Source: Oehlia diaphana
Taxonomy: Eukaryota; Glomeromycota; Glomeromycetes; Glomerales; Glomeraceae
Reading direction: 5' to 3'
NCBI GenBank assembly: GCA_003833135.1
Contig: QZLH01000188.1
Span: 1-13,791, forward strand
Length of the DNA stretch: 13,791 bases
In this document: one piece after another, positions 1 through 8,780 of the stretch
Numbering within the stretch: the first letter of the stretch is position 1
How the letters are laid out: each line of letters begins with the position of its first letter
The notes under the pieces: model-generated
Seen by the model: only the letters and a program-made list of their open reading frames with translations
Database searches by the model: none
Told to the model about the DNA's origin: nothing
Translations under genes and position numbers: made by a program

Positions 1-43
1 GTGAATCACAATATCACAACTCACTTTTATTATATAGTAGAAT

Positions 44-176
44 CAATAGTTTCAGGTCAACAGGTCAATCAGGTCAGGTCAATCTTCATACCTGACCTGA
101 ATTTTTTTCAAAAATCTCATACCTGACCTGAATTTCAGGTCAGGTCAGGTCAGGTTACCTGAATTTGGCTGACCTG
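44..176. repeat. CAGGT/ACCTG pentamer repeat cluster with hairpins
   Basis: A degenerate array of the 5-mer CAGGT (and its complement ACCTG) in both orientations. At 121-145 the two orientations face each other and form an exact inverted repeat with 11-bp stems (ACCTGACCTGA and TCAGGTCAGGT) around a 3-base ATT loop. A second ACCTGACCTGAA block lies at about 91-102. No reading frame is evident. Such short GC-containing motifs are conspicuous in otherwise AT-rich DNA and are probably a simple repeat or a decayed element end. Confidence 0.8.
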
Positions 177-257
177 TTCGAAGCTCTAAGTGCCTCTAAC
201 TTAGTGTTCCAAATGGATCAAATCGGATGAATCTGATTTGACTCAAATCCATTATTT

Positions 258-930
258 AAAAAACGTTATATAACGTTTTTTATTTCAATTTAATAAATAA
301 AACTGTTTCGCAACGGTTTTTTAATCATTTTAATAAAAAACGTTGCAAAACATTTTTTATTTCAATTTAATGAATAAAAAACCAGTTCACAACAGTTTTT
401 TAATCATTTTAATAAAAAATGTTGCGAAGCGTTTTTTTTATTTCAATTTAATGAAAAAAAACTGTTTTACAACAGTTTTTAATATTTTCGTAACAGTTTT
501 TTAATTATTATAATAAAAATGTTGCGAAACATTTTTTATTTCATGTTAATGAAAAAAAACTGTTTTGCAATGGTTTTTTAATCATTTTAATAAAAAATGT
601 TGTGAAACGTTTTTTATTCCAATTTAACAAATAAAAAAACCATTTTGCAACAGTTTTTAATATTTTAATAAAAAAACGTTTGCGAAATGGTTTTTTATTC
701 AATTTAATGAAAAAAAACCATTTCACAACAGTTTTTTAATTATTTTAATAAAAAATGTTGTGAAACATTTTTTATTCCAATTTGACAAATTAAAAAAACT
801 GTTTCGCAACAGTTTTTAATATTTTAATAAAGAAACGGGTGTGAAACGTTTTATTATTCAATTTAATAAAAAAAACCATTTCACAACAGTTTTTTAATCA
901 TTTTAATAAAAAATATTGCGAAATATTTTT
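258..930. repeat. Tandem array of ~80-bp units, each with two A/T-flanked hairpins
   Basis: About eight head-to-tail units of roughly 80 bp. Each unit has one hairpin of type AAAAACTGTT-TCGC-AACAGTTTTT, a spacer TTAATCATTTTAAT, a second hairpin of type AAAAAATGTT-GCGA-AACATTTTTT, and a spacer TTATTTCAATTTAATGAA. The second-type hairpins recur near 342, 421, 511, 598, 678, 756, 838 and 915. The loops TCGC and GCGA are reverse complements, so the two hairpins are themselves inverted copies. The first copy (258-281) is an exact 24-nt palindrome. Copies differ mainly by C/T and G/A transitions (TCGC/TCAC/TTGC, GCGA/GTGA). Open frames here, such as the minus-strand one at 541-726, are low-complexity Lys/Phe artefacts. 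Confidence 0.88.
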
Positions 931-1007
931 TAACAATTAACTTAACAATTCACAACATTTTCAACTTAATAATAGGCATTTTTTCATCTTATTTTATGAA
1001 AAAAGGC

Positions 1008-1215
1008 TTTTTGGATCTGATCTGATTCAGATCCAATCCGGATCTGCTTAAATCTGTTCTAATTTGTATGAATTGTTAATTTGATTTGATTCGATTTGAA
1101 TCAGATCAAATTTTTTTGATTCAGATCAGATCATGGATCATAAAATCTATAATTCAATCTGATCTGTCTCGGATCAGATCTGTAGATACAGATCGAATCG
1201 GATTTTTTTCAGAAT
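1008..1215. repeat. Degenerate ATCTGAT/ATCAGAT repeat tract
   Basis: A run of overlapping GGATCTGATCTGATTCAGATCC-like words in both orientations, with many GATC and GATT/AATC half-sites. It can fold on itself at several places (for example GATTTGAATC near 1093 and GGATCAGATC near 1170). A shorter patch of the same vocabulary lies at about 216-250 on the other side of the hairpin array. The open frame from 1086 to 1322 is only the translation of this repeat and has no coding character. Confidence 0.7.
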
Positions 1216-1393
1216 ATTACATTCATGTAGCTTACATCTACAGGTATTTAATAAATTTTTTTATATCAGACTTTATTAAACTTATAAAATTTTATATTAA
1301 TAATATAATTGATGATTCCTGATATCTACATATATTAAACAAATTATTTTAAATTTATTTTAAAGATAAAAGTTGGCATCACTTTAGGGAGTA

Positions 1394-1511
1394 AAGATCA
1401 TTCAAATTGAATCACTACATGTGAAGTAATTAATGATCAAATATAGATAAAATTTAATAAATATATTGAACATAATTACTGAACAACTAGTGATTCAATT
1501 CACTTGATTTT
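1394..1511. repeat. Small inverted-repeat element (possible MITE remnant)
   Basis: ATTGAATCACTA at 1406-1417 is matched exactly by its reverse complement TAGTGATTCAAT at 1488-1499. The similarity continues imperfectly outward for about 12 bases on each side. The spacer is about 70 bp and AT-rich, with no reading frame. I could not find a clear target site duplication, so calling it a transposon is tentative. Confidence 0.4.
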
Positions 1512-1574
1512 AGATTCATTAGGTAAATCTTAATTTTTTCTTTCAAATGAATATAAATTTATTTACATAGCAAA

Positions 1575-2090
1575 GGTTAAAAATGAAAAATCAGGTATCA
1601 ATCAGTCACCAATTGGACATTAATCAGATGGCTGATTGGTATCCAATTGGTGGCTGATTGGTATTTTGGCCAAATACTATTACCAATCAGGCAGTTTGCT
1701 AACTTTTAATCCAGTAATCAGAAAAAGATGAAATATAATTTATTGGAATCATCTCAATAAGATGAATCTAATGATGATAAAATTTATTTTTAGAATTAAT
1801 ACTTGATGAAATATTAAGTAAAATATAAAAATAAAAATATATTATTTATATTTTATTTATTATTTTATTAACTAATAATCCTAAAAATACAATTTTATTA
1901 TCATTAGATTCATCTTGTTGAGACAATTCCAATGAACTATATTTCATTCTTTTCTAATCACTAAATCAAATATTAGCAAACTGCCTGATTGGTGACAATA
2001 TTTGGTAAAAATACTAATCAGTTACCAATCAGTCACCAATCAGCTACATATTTGGTACCTGATTAGTGCCTGATTTTTTACATTTTAACC
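1575..2090. mobile_element. 516-bp foldback/MITE element with ~250-bp inverted arms
   Basis: The left end begins GGTTAAAAATGAAAAATCAGG and the right end is its approximate reverse complement, ending CCTGATTTTTTACATTTTAACC. Inverted similarity runs through nearly the whole element. GGCAGTTTGCTAA on the left pairs with TTAGCAAACTGCC near 1974-1986, and AAGATGAATCTAATGAT (about 1758-1775) pairs with ATCATTAGATTCATCTT (about 1900-1916). The arms meet in a pure A/T centre near 1833-1850. Each arm has repeated CACCAATCAG/CTGATTGGT subterminal motifs, which in DNA transposons are often transposase-binding sites. No coding frame is present. The flanks show no clean duplication, so the superfamily is unassigned and the ends could be off by a few bases. 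Confidence 0.85.
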
Positions 2091-2495
2091 TGTATAGTTT
2101 ATTTCTAAGAAAAATTATCAATGATTTTGTTATAAGAGTTATATTTGATCTATTAAATTTTAATGATATCTTATATTAAAAAAAATTTAAAATTATATAA
2201 TTAATTAGTTTTTTTTGCATTATTTAGTATAAATTTATTATTCTTATATAAATAATAATTTATATTTGCTTTAATAAATTATTTTTGTGTAAAAAAATTA
2301 GATTTCAAAAATCAACCTACAGTCCCCTCTTGATATAACGAACCCTAGGTTCCAGCTGATCAGGGCTTCGTTATAAGCAACTTCGTTAACACTATAATGA
2401 ATTCTTCAGTATAGGAATATCGGTTATACAGATCATGTGACTTGTTGATTTGATTACTGATAATTTAACATTTTTTTTTAATCTTTTTTTTATAG

Positions 2496-2990
2496 GGGTG
2501 CTTTCTAAACTTCAAAATAGATGCTTAGAATGAGAAGTAAATAGGAACTGGAGGGTTTTTTTTATTAATTTCGTTTAAGAACATTTACTAATGTTCTTTT
2601 TTTATTTTTCTTATTGTAGGGAACTTCCTGGACTTCGAAATGAACGCCTGAGACAAGAAGTAAGTGGGGAACTCAATTTTTTTTATTTAAGAACATTTAC
2701 TAATGTTCTTTTTTTATTTTTTTATTATAGGGAACTTCCTGGACTTTGAAATGGACGCTTGAGACAAGAAGTAAGTGGGGAACTCGATTTTTTTTATTAA
2801 TTTTGTTTAAGAACATTTACTAATGTTCTTTTTTTATTATAGGGAACTTCCTGAACTTCGAAATGGACGCTTGAGACAAGAAGTAAGTGGAGAACTCAAT
2901 TTTTTCTTTTAATTTCGTTTAAGAACATTTACTAATGTTCTTTTTTTATTTTTTTATTATAGGGAATGCTTCCTGAAGTGTTCTATATAA
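2496..2990 (+). repeat. ~112-bp tandem repeat carrying complete intron signals
   Basis: Three good units and a degenerate one on each side. In each good unit a 40-nt GC-richer block lies between TAG and GTAAGT: 2620-2659, 2731-2770 and 2843-2882. The blocks begin GGAACTTCCT and end GAGACAAGAA. The intervals between them (2660-2730, 2771-2842, 2883-2962; 71, 72 and 80 bp) start GTAAGT, contain ACTAAT and end in a T-rich tract plus TATAG. They also carry an exact hairpin, AAGAACATT-TACT-AATGTTCTT (2577-2598 and its copies). The leftmost degenerate block is 2496-2536 followed by GTAAAT. The 40-nt block is not a multiple of three, so chained blocks would rotate frame. Confidence 0.85.
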
Positions 2991-3090
2991 AAATGTTTAT
3001 TATAATTCCTTTTTTTTGTAGGAATGCTGTTTAACAATAACTGACTATATAATAAATAAATTATTAATGATATATTTAGGAGTGTCCTTA

Positions 3091-3258
3091 CCCCTGTGAT
3101 AAATATAAATTAATAACAATTCACATCGAATCCTAATACAACTGAATTAATGTAAATTAATGTAATTCTGCCTAAATATTAAATAAAATAGCCAGAATTA
3201 TTAATCCTGATACGATTCTAATACAATCCTGATCCATAATTTAAATATAAAACAGGGG
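3091..3258. repeat. Nested inverted-repeat unit inside the pogo-like element
   Basis: CCCCTGTGATAAATATAAATT at the left is matched by AATTTAAATATAAAACAGGGG at the right, an imperfect inverted repeat of about 21 bp. Inside are AATTCTG/CAGAATT inverted words and two related copies of a CTAATACAA-type sequence. It may be a smaller MITE inserted in the larger element or an internal part of it. No duplication is clear. Confidence 0.4.
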
Positions 3259-3554
3259 TGATATTTAATGTCATAATGCATCAATATTTATTAATAATTA
3301 CATTCAATTATAAACTATAGAAATTCTTCATTATAACTGAAAAAAATTCGTTATAAAAAAAATCCGTTATATCGAGAGGCATTTTTATATAAGAAATTCA
3401 TACACTTTACTTCATACTACGTTATACAGTAAATAAATAGTAAACTTCGTTATATCAAGGTTTTTTTCATATTTAAAATCGGTATCACACTGTATGATTC
3501 GTTATATCGTGTTATTCGCTATATCGAAGTTCGCTGTAGAGAGGGGTGACTGTA

Positions 3555-4720
3555 TAGATTATTAAAAATATATATATATATATATAAAGAGTAAAGACTA
3601 TATAAAAAATTTTATATGATTACAACTTTTATATAATCAATATTTTTGGATTTGCTTAATATATAATCAACTTGGTGATTATAAAAGAATTCTACTAGAT
3701 TAGTATTATTTTTAAATCTGTAATAATATATAATATAATTTAAATTTAATGTAGCAATTTAAAATTATCAATTTTTAAATTGTAATTTTAGCTAAAATTT
3801 TTTAATACTAATTAAATTTATAATATTAATTTAAATTTAATTAAATTTAAAAATTCAAATCAAAAGTAATATTACATTTATATAATATAATACTTTTTTT
3901 TATTATATATTTTAAAAATATTGCTAATTATTTTTTTATTTTATGTAATATATAAAAATATTTTTTTTTAGCTTATTTTTTTTTTTTTGCTTTATTTTAT
4001 ATATTTTATATATAATTTTTATTTTAATATATTTTTAATAAATCAAATTTATTATAATAAGTTTTACTATATATATTATAAATATTAACTGTACTCTAAT
4101 AAATATTATTATTATACACTTTAGATAAATTTGCTAATTGGATAAAATATTAATATGGATATATTTTATATATATTTTATTAAAAATGGCCAATTTTTTA
4201 AAATATTTTTATAGACCTAAATATAATGGCTTTCAAAGCAATTGTGCAATTATTTTGTAAAATTTTTAAAATATATTAAGATATATTGAAGGTATTTTTG
4301 AAATTAAAATATTAAAATAATATCAAAGTTAATTATATTATAATATTATAATAATAAAATAATGACAAAAATATTAAAGAATTATTGTGATATTATTTTG
4401 AGTTATTTTATAAATCTATAATTACAAAATAATAACAAAAGTATAATAAAATCATTTTGATATATTAAATATATTTTTGTAATATTTTAAAATTATTACA
4501 AAATTATTTCAAAAGTATATTATATAAATAAAATTATATAATATTTATTAGTCAGTTTTTGTAATTTTATAAATAGTTGCAATTTTTAAATTTTAGTTTT
4601 AAGGTATATTTTATATAAGAAAATAAATTAAAATAAGTTTATTTAATTTTAAATTATAAAAAATTTTAATAAATAAATATATATATATTTTTAATATTTT
4701 TTAAAAAGAGTACTTTTTTA
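3555..4720. other. Gene-free, extremely A+T-rich stretch
   Basis: About 1.2 kb of almost pure A and T, beginning with an (AT)n run at 3568-3586. No frame, RNA gene or coding-like composition is visible. Near 4240-4520 there is a weak inverted similarity (GCAATTATTTTGTAAAA near 4240 versus the reverse complement of TTACAAAATTATTTC near 4497-4511) and a ~73-bp direct similarity (AAAATAATGACAAAA near 4355 and AAAATAATAACAAAAG near 4427). In such biased DNA these may be chance. Confidence 0.6.
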
Positions 4721-4993
4721 AAACGTCTAGGCTAGTGAACATTAAGATGATAAATATACTCAAAAAATACCAAAAATCAGATAATAAAGTAGAAAATTTT
4801 AGTTAAAAACAGAAAATAGTCCAATGCATGCTAGTGCAAAACCAATTAGAACTAAAAGGAGTATTTCACCCCATTATCTCAATGGATAAGTTAATCATAT
4901 TATTTGTTTATTATCGTAATAATTTATCTGATAAAGAATTATTAAATTTTTATATAGTAAGACTAATAAATATTCTTACTATTACAGTCACAA

Positions 4994-6255
4994 TCAATAA
5001 TTATAAGTTTCGGCCCATTTTCTTAAAGCAGTAGGACATAAACCTTTAATAGTAACTTTAGATAGTTTAGGAAATTGAGAATTATTAATAAAATTTTGGA
5101 TATTAAGATAATTTCCTCCACATCCACCTTCACCTAAACCCCAACACCAACTAATTATTAATGATTCTAAATTGGTACACAAATTTATTGTATCTAAAGT
5201 ACAATCAATTTTTTGTTGTTGTTGTTGAGATTTAAAATCTATTTCATTAAATTCTAATATTTTTAAAGAATTAATTTGAGTTAATATCGATTGATCCATT
5301 AAAGTTGAATACCATGTATAACCTGATAACTTTAATGATTCTAAATTTTGTTGTGATGATATTAACGAATTTAATATTGTTGCTTGTGATTTAATATAAT
5401 TTTGTGTCATTTTAGTTATTCTGACATTATCTCTAAATGTGTGTAAATATTTCTATAAAAAAAAAAGAAAAAAGAAAATCGTTTAGTATTATCACTTTGC
5501 TTCAGCATCAGAAATATAAGGAACCTTACCAAATTATTACATATCTTTGAAAGAGAGATTAAAAATAAATAATCACAAAAACCAGTATCAACTTCTAAAT
5601 ATTTTAAATTTTCAACCAAACATTTAAAGTAATTTTGGTCAACAAATAAAAGATAACAATTATCATCTCTTATATAATGGTTAATATTATAAGGTATTAA
5701 TTTAAGATAATTAATTTGAGTATTATGATTTTTAAACATATTCATAATTAAATGAATTAGTCTATCAATATTATTACCATCAAAATCGTTCTTAATGTTT
5801 CTAATATTTTTTTGATAAAAATATTCTTGTCGTATATTCTCGTTTGTAATATGTAAATGATTTTCTAATATCCAATCGATAATACTATTAAACATTTCAA
5901 AATAATCCAACTCTTTAATGAAACTAGCATAATCAAATATTGAACCAGATCTTCCTCTTCTGGGTAAATTAAATCCTGCCATCGATAATTCTTTTCGCTC
6001 TTTTTCATTCATGCTCATCAATAAAGTTTCAATAATTTTTTTATTACTATTTCTTAATTTGATATTATTATTATTAGAAGGTCGTCGAGAATAAAATGGT
6101 TTGCGCCATAAATACGGTATTGTATTTTGACACCAATTTCTGTTTATCCAAGTATATGAATAAATTACACGATGTAATTGTGTTGGATTTGCTGAATACT
6201 CTTTTTCGAGATATAAAAATATTTCTCCAATTATATCTGAAGGTAAAAAGACCAT
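4994..6255 (-). CDS. F-box domain protein with LRR-like C-terminal region, two exons
   Basis: The gene reads from ATG at 6255 to TGA at 4994-4996: exon 1 6255-5530 (242 codons), intron 5529-5453 (77 bp, GTAAGG...TATAG with TACTAAA upstream of the T-rich tract), exon 2 5452-4994. Splicing keeps phase and gives 394 residues. Residues 4-54 are F-box-like: LPSDIIGEIFLYLE, then NRNWCQNTIPYLWRKPF, matching the usual LP..I..EIF..L...VN..WC....P.LWR pattern. The rest has CxNLxxLxL-like stretches (NLKYLEV, CNNLKYLHTF, QNLESLKLSG, CTNLESLIIS) typical of an LRR substrate-binding part. By family, F-box proteins link substrates to Skp1-cullin ubiquitin ligases. The substrate here is unknown. A short poly-Gln run (SQQQQQK) comes from CAA repeats at 5214-5227. 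The end looks somewhat early but has no obvious continuation. F-box families of this form are very large in Glomeromycotina. Confidence 0.88.
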
Positions 6256-6840
6256 TGATGCTATTGTAAAATAATTTTTGTACTATAAACTCGACTTTTT
6301 GTGCAAGCTGCATAAAAACCGCAGTAGGAGTATACTGTATCGGAATTGAACTTTTAAGAATTTATCCATAATTAAACGCGTAAATTGACAAACATATTGA
6401 AAGACCTTTTGACATTTCCAGATTTCTAGAAAGATATTTTATAATGTAACTATAATAAAACGTTTTCGGGCGTGCATTGGGCTGAATACCAACATTTATT
6501 ACTTAACCAATTTGGGTAGCTTTCATCGCGGCTAAATCATTATAAGGTAATACAAAAATAGAATGATTCAGCATATCCGAATAATTTAATTAACTACCGT
6601 TACGTAAAAAAAAAAAAATTTATATCGTATCTAAGCTTCATAGAGTTATACGCTTATATGTTACTATTTACGTTGAAATTCAATCTTACACCAGCTATGC
6701 CGTAATATGTAAACACGTAAAACTTTTTCAACTATAGTCCATAATGCCATATGTAAATTTGATGATTCTTTTTATTTACAAACTGGTTCTTACGACAAGT
6801 TTTCAGATTGTCTGCTGGATCAAAAATCAATAGCTGTTTA
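6256..6840. other. Intergenic region upstream of the F-box gene
   Basis: No gene is seen here. On the minus strand the first few hundred bases before the F-box ATG should hold its promoter, but I find no decisive TATA box or operator. TTCTAGAA near 6423-6430 fits a minimal inverted heat-shock-type half-site pair; a single pair is weak evidence. A run of A at 6606-6619 and otherwise mixed sequence follow. Confidence 0.4.
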
Positions 6841-6848
6841 ATTTATGG

Positions 6849-6948
6849 CAGTGGCCGCGGCCAAGATTTTTTTGGCCATTTTGGCCTCGGCCAAACGGCC
6901 AAACGGCCAACGGCCAACCCCGGCCAAACGGCCAATGTGCCAACACTG
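6849..6948. mobile_element. 100-bp hAT-type MITE made of GGCC repeats
   Basis: The element starts CAGTGGCCGCGGCC and ends GGCCAATGTGCCAACACTG, so the outer bases CAGTG/CACTG are inverted. Exact 8-bp direct repeats ATTTATGG flank it at 6841-6848 and 6949-6956. CAGTG-type ends with an 8-bp duplication are diagnostic of hAT elements. The inside is built from AAACGGCCAAACGGCC-like repeats, far richer in G+C than the surroundings. It is too short to encode anything, so the minus-strand frame across it (6838-7032) is spurious. Confidence 0.88.
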
Positions 6949-7184
6949 ATTTATGGGGTAACGAATTCCTAAACCACAATGTAGCTGTGTATCAGCTGTT
7001 TTAATACAGAGGCAGGTTCCCAACAAGGCCACAGTCTTCCTTTTCTGTTGAGGGTTGAATTAACTTTTACAGTCTCAAAACTTATTATTTAAACATAATT
7101 AACTTAGATATCATTTGCTAACTAAAGTGATATGCTTATAAAGATTTAATTTGCGGACTTTTAAATTCGTCAGATATTATTCCA

Positions 7185-7956
7185 ATGGAAGATATAGAAG
7201 AAGGTAAAATCTAAACTTTCATTCATTTGAAATTTCTGAACATGACTGACCAATATTCTTTTACAGTAATTCTTTTACAGTAAGAACTTACAATTCAATT
7301 GTTATGTATATAATTGTTTGCCAATACTATGAATTTTTTTTATTAAGGAATTGAGATTTTTACTGTAGTATGGGATTTGGGATGGATGAAATCTTAGTAT
7401 AATTGTGTAGTCCTGAAGTTTAACAATAATTAGTAATAGAACAATAGAAATGCAGGCCATTTAATATAACAAAAAAGATTGCAATAATGATGAGTCATTT
7501 AATTGTTATAATTGTTAGTATTATTATTCTCACTTGAAATAAAGTTGAAGTCCAAGTAGACAATGATATTATTCTGAAGCTTATAATCTTGTGCGCTTCC
7601 AATTTATAACAATAATTCAAATTGGTTCCATATCTGCTGCTGTTAAAGTGTTCACATACTGAGAACGTTGTTAGTTTTTGCTTCTATAATTTGTTTAGGT
7701 AAATAATGATTATTTGACTGGAGCTTAATGAGGGATTTATTAATGCTGCACGAAGAAGTATTTTATCGAATGAGAGACCTTAATTTTCATTTTCTTCTTA
7801 AAGAAGTTCTGCGGGCATTCTTATCATAATTTCTGAATATACAACACTTACCCAGTTTGATTTATTTATTTTTAATTATTAGGTTTTGAAACAACCAGAA
7901 GAAGTCACCAACTTATAAGAGTTGAGTTGGAAATGGAATATGAAGCAATGATACAG
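7185..7956 (+). CDS. Candidate 5' exons of an unrecognised coiled-coil-like gene
   Basis: ATG at 7185 opens MEDIEEG. Exon 1 is 7185-7203, followed by donor GTAAAA. A 679-bp intron ends TTATTAG and exon 2 (7883-7956) continues the same frame as FETTRRSHQLIRVE then LEMEYEAMIQ, before CAG/GTTGAT. The 93 nt join without a frame error, giving 31 charged, Glu-rich residues that look like the start of a helix or coiled coil. I do not recognise the family. The next coding-like blocks (9703-9752, 10082-10184) do not continue in phase, so this is either a gene with exons I missed or a decayed one. The GTTGAT donor is weak. Intron 1 holds an exact 14-bp tandem duplication (7255-7282). Transcript evidence would decide it. 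Confidence 0.35.
7255..7282. repeat. Exact 14-bp tandem duplication
   Basis: ATTCTTTTACAGTA occurs twice back to back (7255-7268 and 7269-7282). Each copy contains TTTTACAG, which resembles a 3' splice site, within the putative first intron of the candidate gene at 7185. It looks like a recent slippage or small duplication. Confidence 0.8.
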
Positions 7957-8604
7957 GTTGATTCTAATTGATTCTGGCAATTTTATTAAAGAAAGATGGA
8001 ATTTTACAAAATTTTTAGTCTTATAAATAAAGATTCAGAGGTCAAATTTGACAAAATTTAAGGATTCATCTCTCATTAGGATGTACTATCTCCAGTATCA
8101 TATGAAAATTTACTATTGAAAATTTTTTCATATTAAGCTATTTTATATTACATAGTTTAACTGGCCTTATAATAAATTTTTTATTAAACTGTTATATTTT
8201 TATTTTTTAAATAACTCTGAATCCTTCTTGACATTATTATTTTAAATTTTGTGAAAATATTTAAAATAACTGCCTCTTTCATAAAATATCCTATTTTTTC
8301 AAGAAAAATCATTAATATTATTAATACTTCAAAAACAGTCAAATAAACATTTTTGATTGAAAAAAATTTTTTCTTTAGAAAACTTTCAAAAAAATGAGGT
8401 ATTACATATTACTCATATATTCATTCATATATTTAGCATTGTTATTTAATTTTTAAAATTTTCAAGGAAACACACATATTTTAAAATAAGCTTGGCACTT
8501 AAAAAGAATATGTAAAATTCAAGTTCAAAAGTCAAATGAAAAGAAAAATGATAAAAAGAAAAATTAACAGCTATAAATAAGATAGATAAATCAAAACTTG
8601 ATAA
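7957..8604. other. AT-rich stretch without a clear gene (possible intron)
   Basis: No convincing exon is visible. One short acceptor-to-donor block, TTTAG then AAAACTTTCAAAAAAATGAG then GTATTA (about 8379-8405), has splice-like borders but does not repair the frame of the surrounding candidate gene. The minus-strand frame at 8446-8628 is Phe/Leu-rich and judged accidental. Confidence 0.4.
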
Positions 8605-8606
8605 TA

Positions 8607-8778
8607 CAGTCAAACCTTGATATAGCAAACCCTTAATATAGTGAATTTTTCAGACAAATATAATAAATATCCTCTTGCTATAACGAATTAACCAATCAAA
8701 TCTCTTAAAATCTTCACTATAGTTCTATAATAAAGTTGAGGTTTAGAACCTAAGGTTCATTATAACAAGGATTAACTG
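8607..8778. mobile_element. 172-bp pogo/Tc1-like MITE (TA duplication)
   Basis: The element starts CAGTCAAACCTTGATATAGC and ends GTTCATTATAACAAGGATTAACTG, whose reverse begins CAGTTAATCCTTGTTATAATG. The ends share CAGT, AA, CCTTG and TATA. TA dinucleotides flank it at 8605-8606 and 8779-8780. Its left end resembles that of the larger element at 2320 (CAGTC...CCTCTTGATATAACGAACCC versus CAGTC...CCTTGATATAGCAAACCC), so both probably depended on related transposases. No coding capacity. Confidence 0.8.
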
Positions 8779-8780
8779 TA

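Larger units (their letters stand above)
2320..3552. mobile_element. Non-autonomous pogo/Tc1-like DNA element (TA duplication)
   Basis: The element starts CAGTCCCCTCTTGATATAACG and ends with GTAGAGAGGGGTGACTG, the reverse of which begins CAGTCACCCCTCTCTAC. TA dinucleotides flank both ends (2318-2319 and 3553-3554). CAGT termini, a TA duplication and TATAACGAA-type subterminal words are the usual signature of pogo/Tigger elements of the Tc1/mariner superfamily. TTCGTTATATC-like motifs recur many times in the last ~250 bp (3340-3535) and a few times at the left end. No transposase frame is visible in 1233 bp, so it would have to be mobilised in trans. It contains the tandem repeat at 2496-2990 and a smaller inverted-repeat unit at 3091-3258. 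Confidence 0.75.

Noticed and set aside
541..726. 61-codon minus-strand frame, Lys/Phe-rich
   Set aside because: It is the translation of the hairpin tandem array; composition follows A/T runs and the repeat period, not coding constraint.
1086..1322. 78-codon plus-strand frame
   Set aside because: Its first half translates the ATCTGAT repeat tract; no domain, no splice context.
4828..5034. 68-codon plus-strand frame
   Set aside because: It overlaps the 3' end of the F-box gene on the other strand and has no recognisable protein character.
6074..6313. 79-codon minus-strand frame overlapping the F-box start
   Set aside because: It is an out-of-frame shadow of F-box exon 1.
6415..6435. Heat-shock-element-like TTCCAGATTTCTAGAAAG upstream of the F-box gene
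   Set aside because: Only one TTCnnGAA pair is correctly spaced; the neighbouring TTC is out of register, and such words are common in AT-rich DNA.
6838..7032. 64-codon minus-strand frame with GRLAGVGRWPFGRLAEA-like repeats
   Set aside because: It is the translation of the GGCC-repeat hAT MITE and crosses its target duplication.
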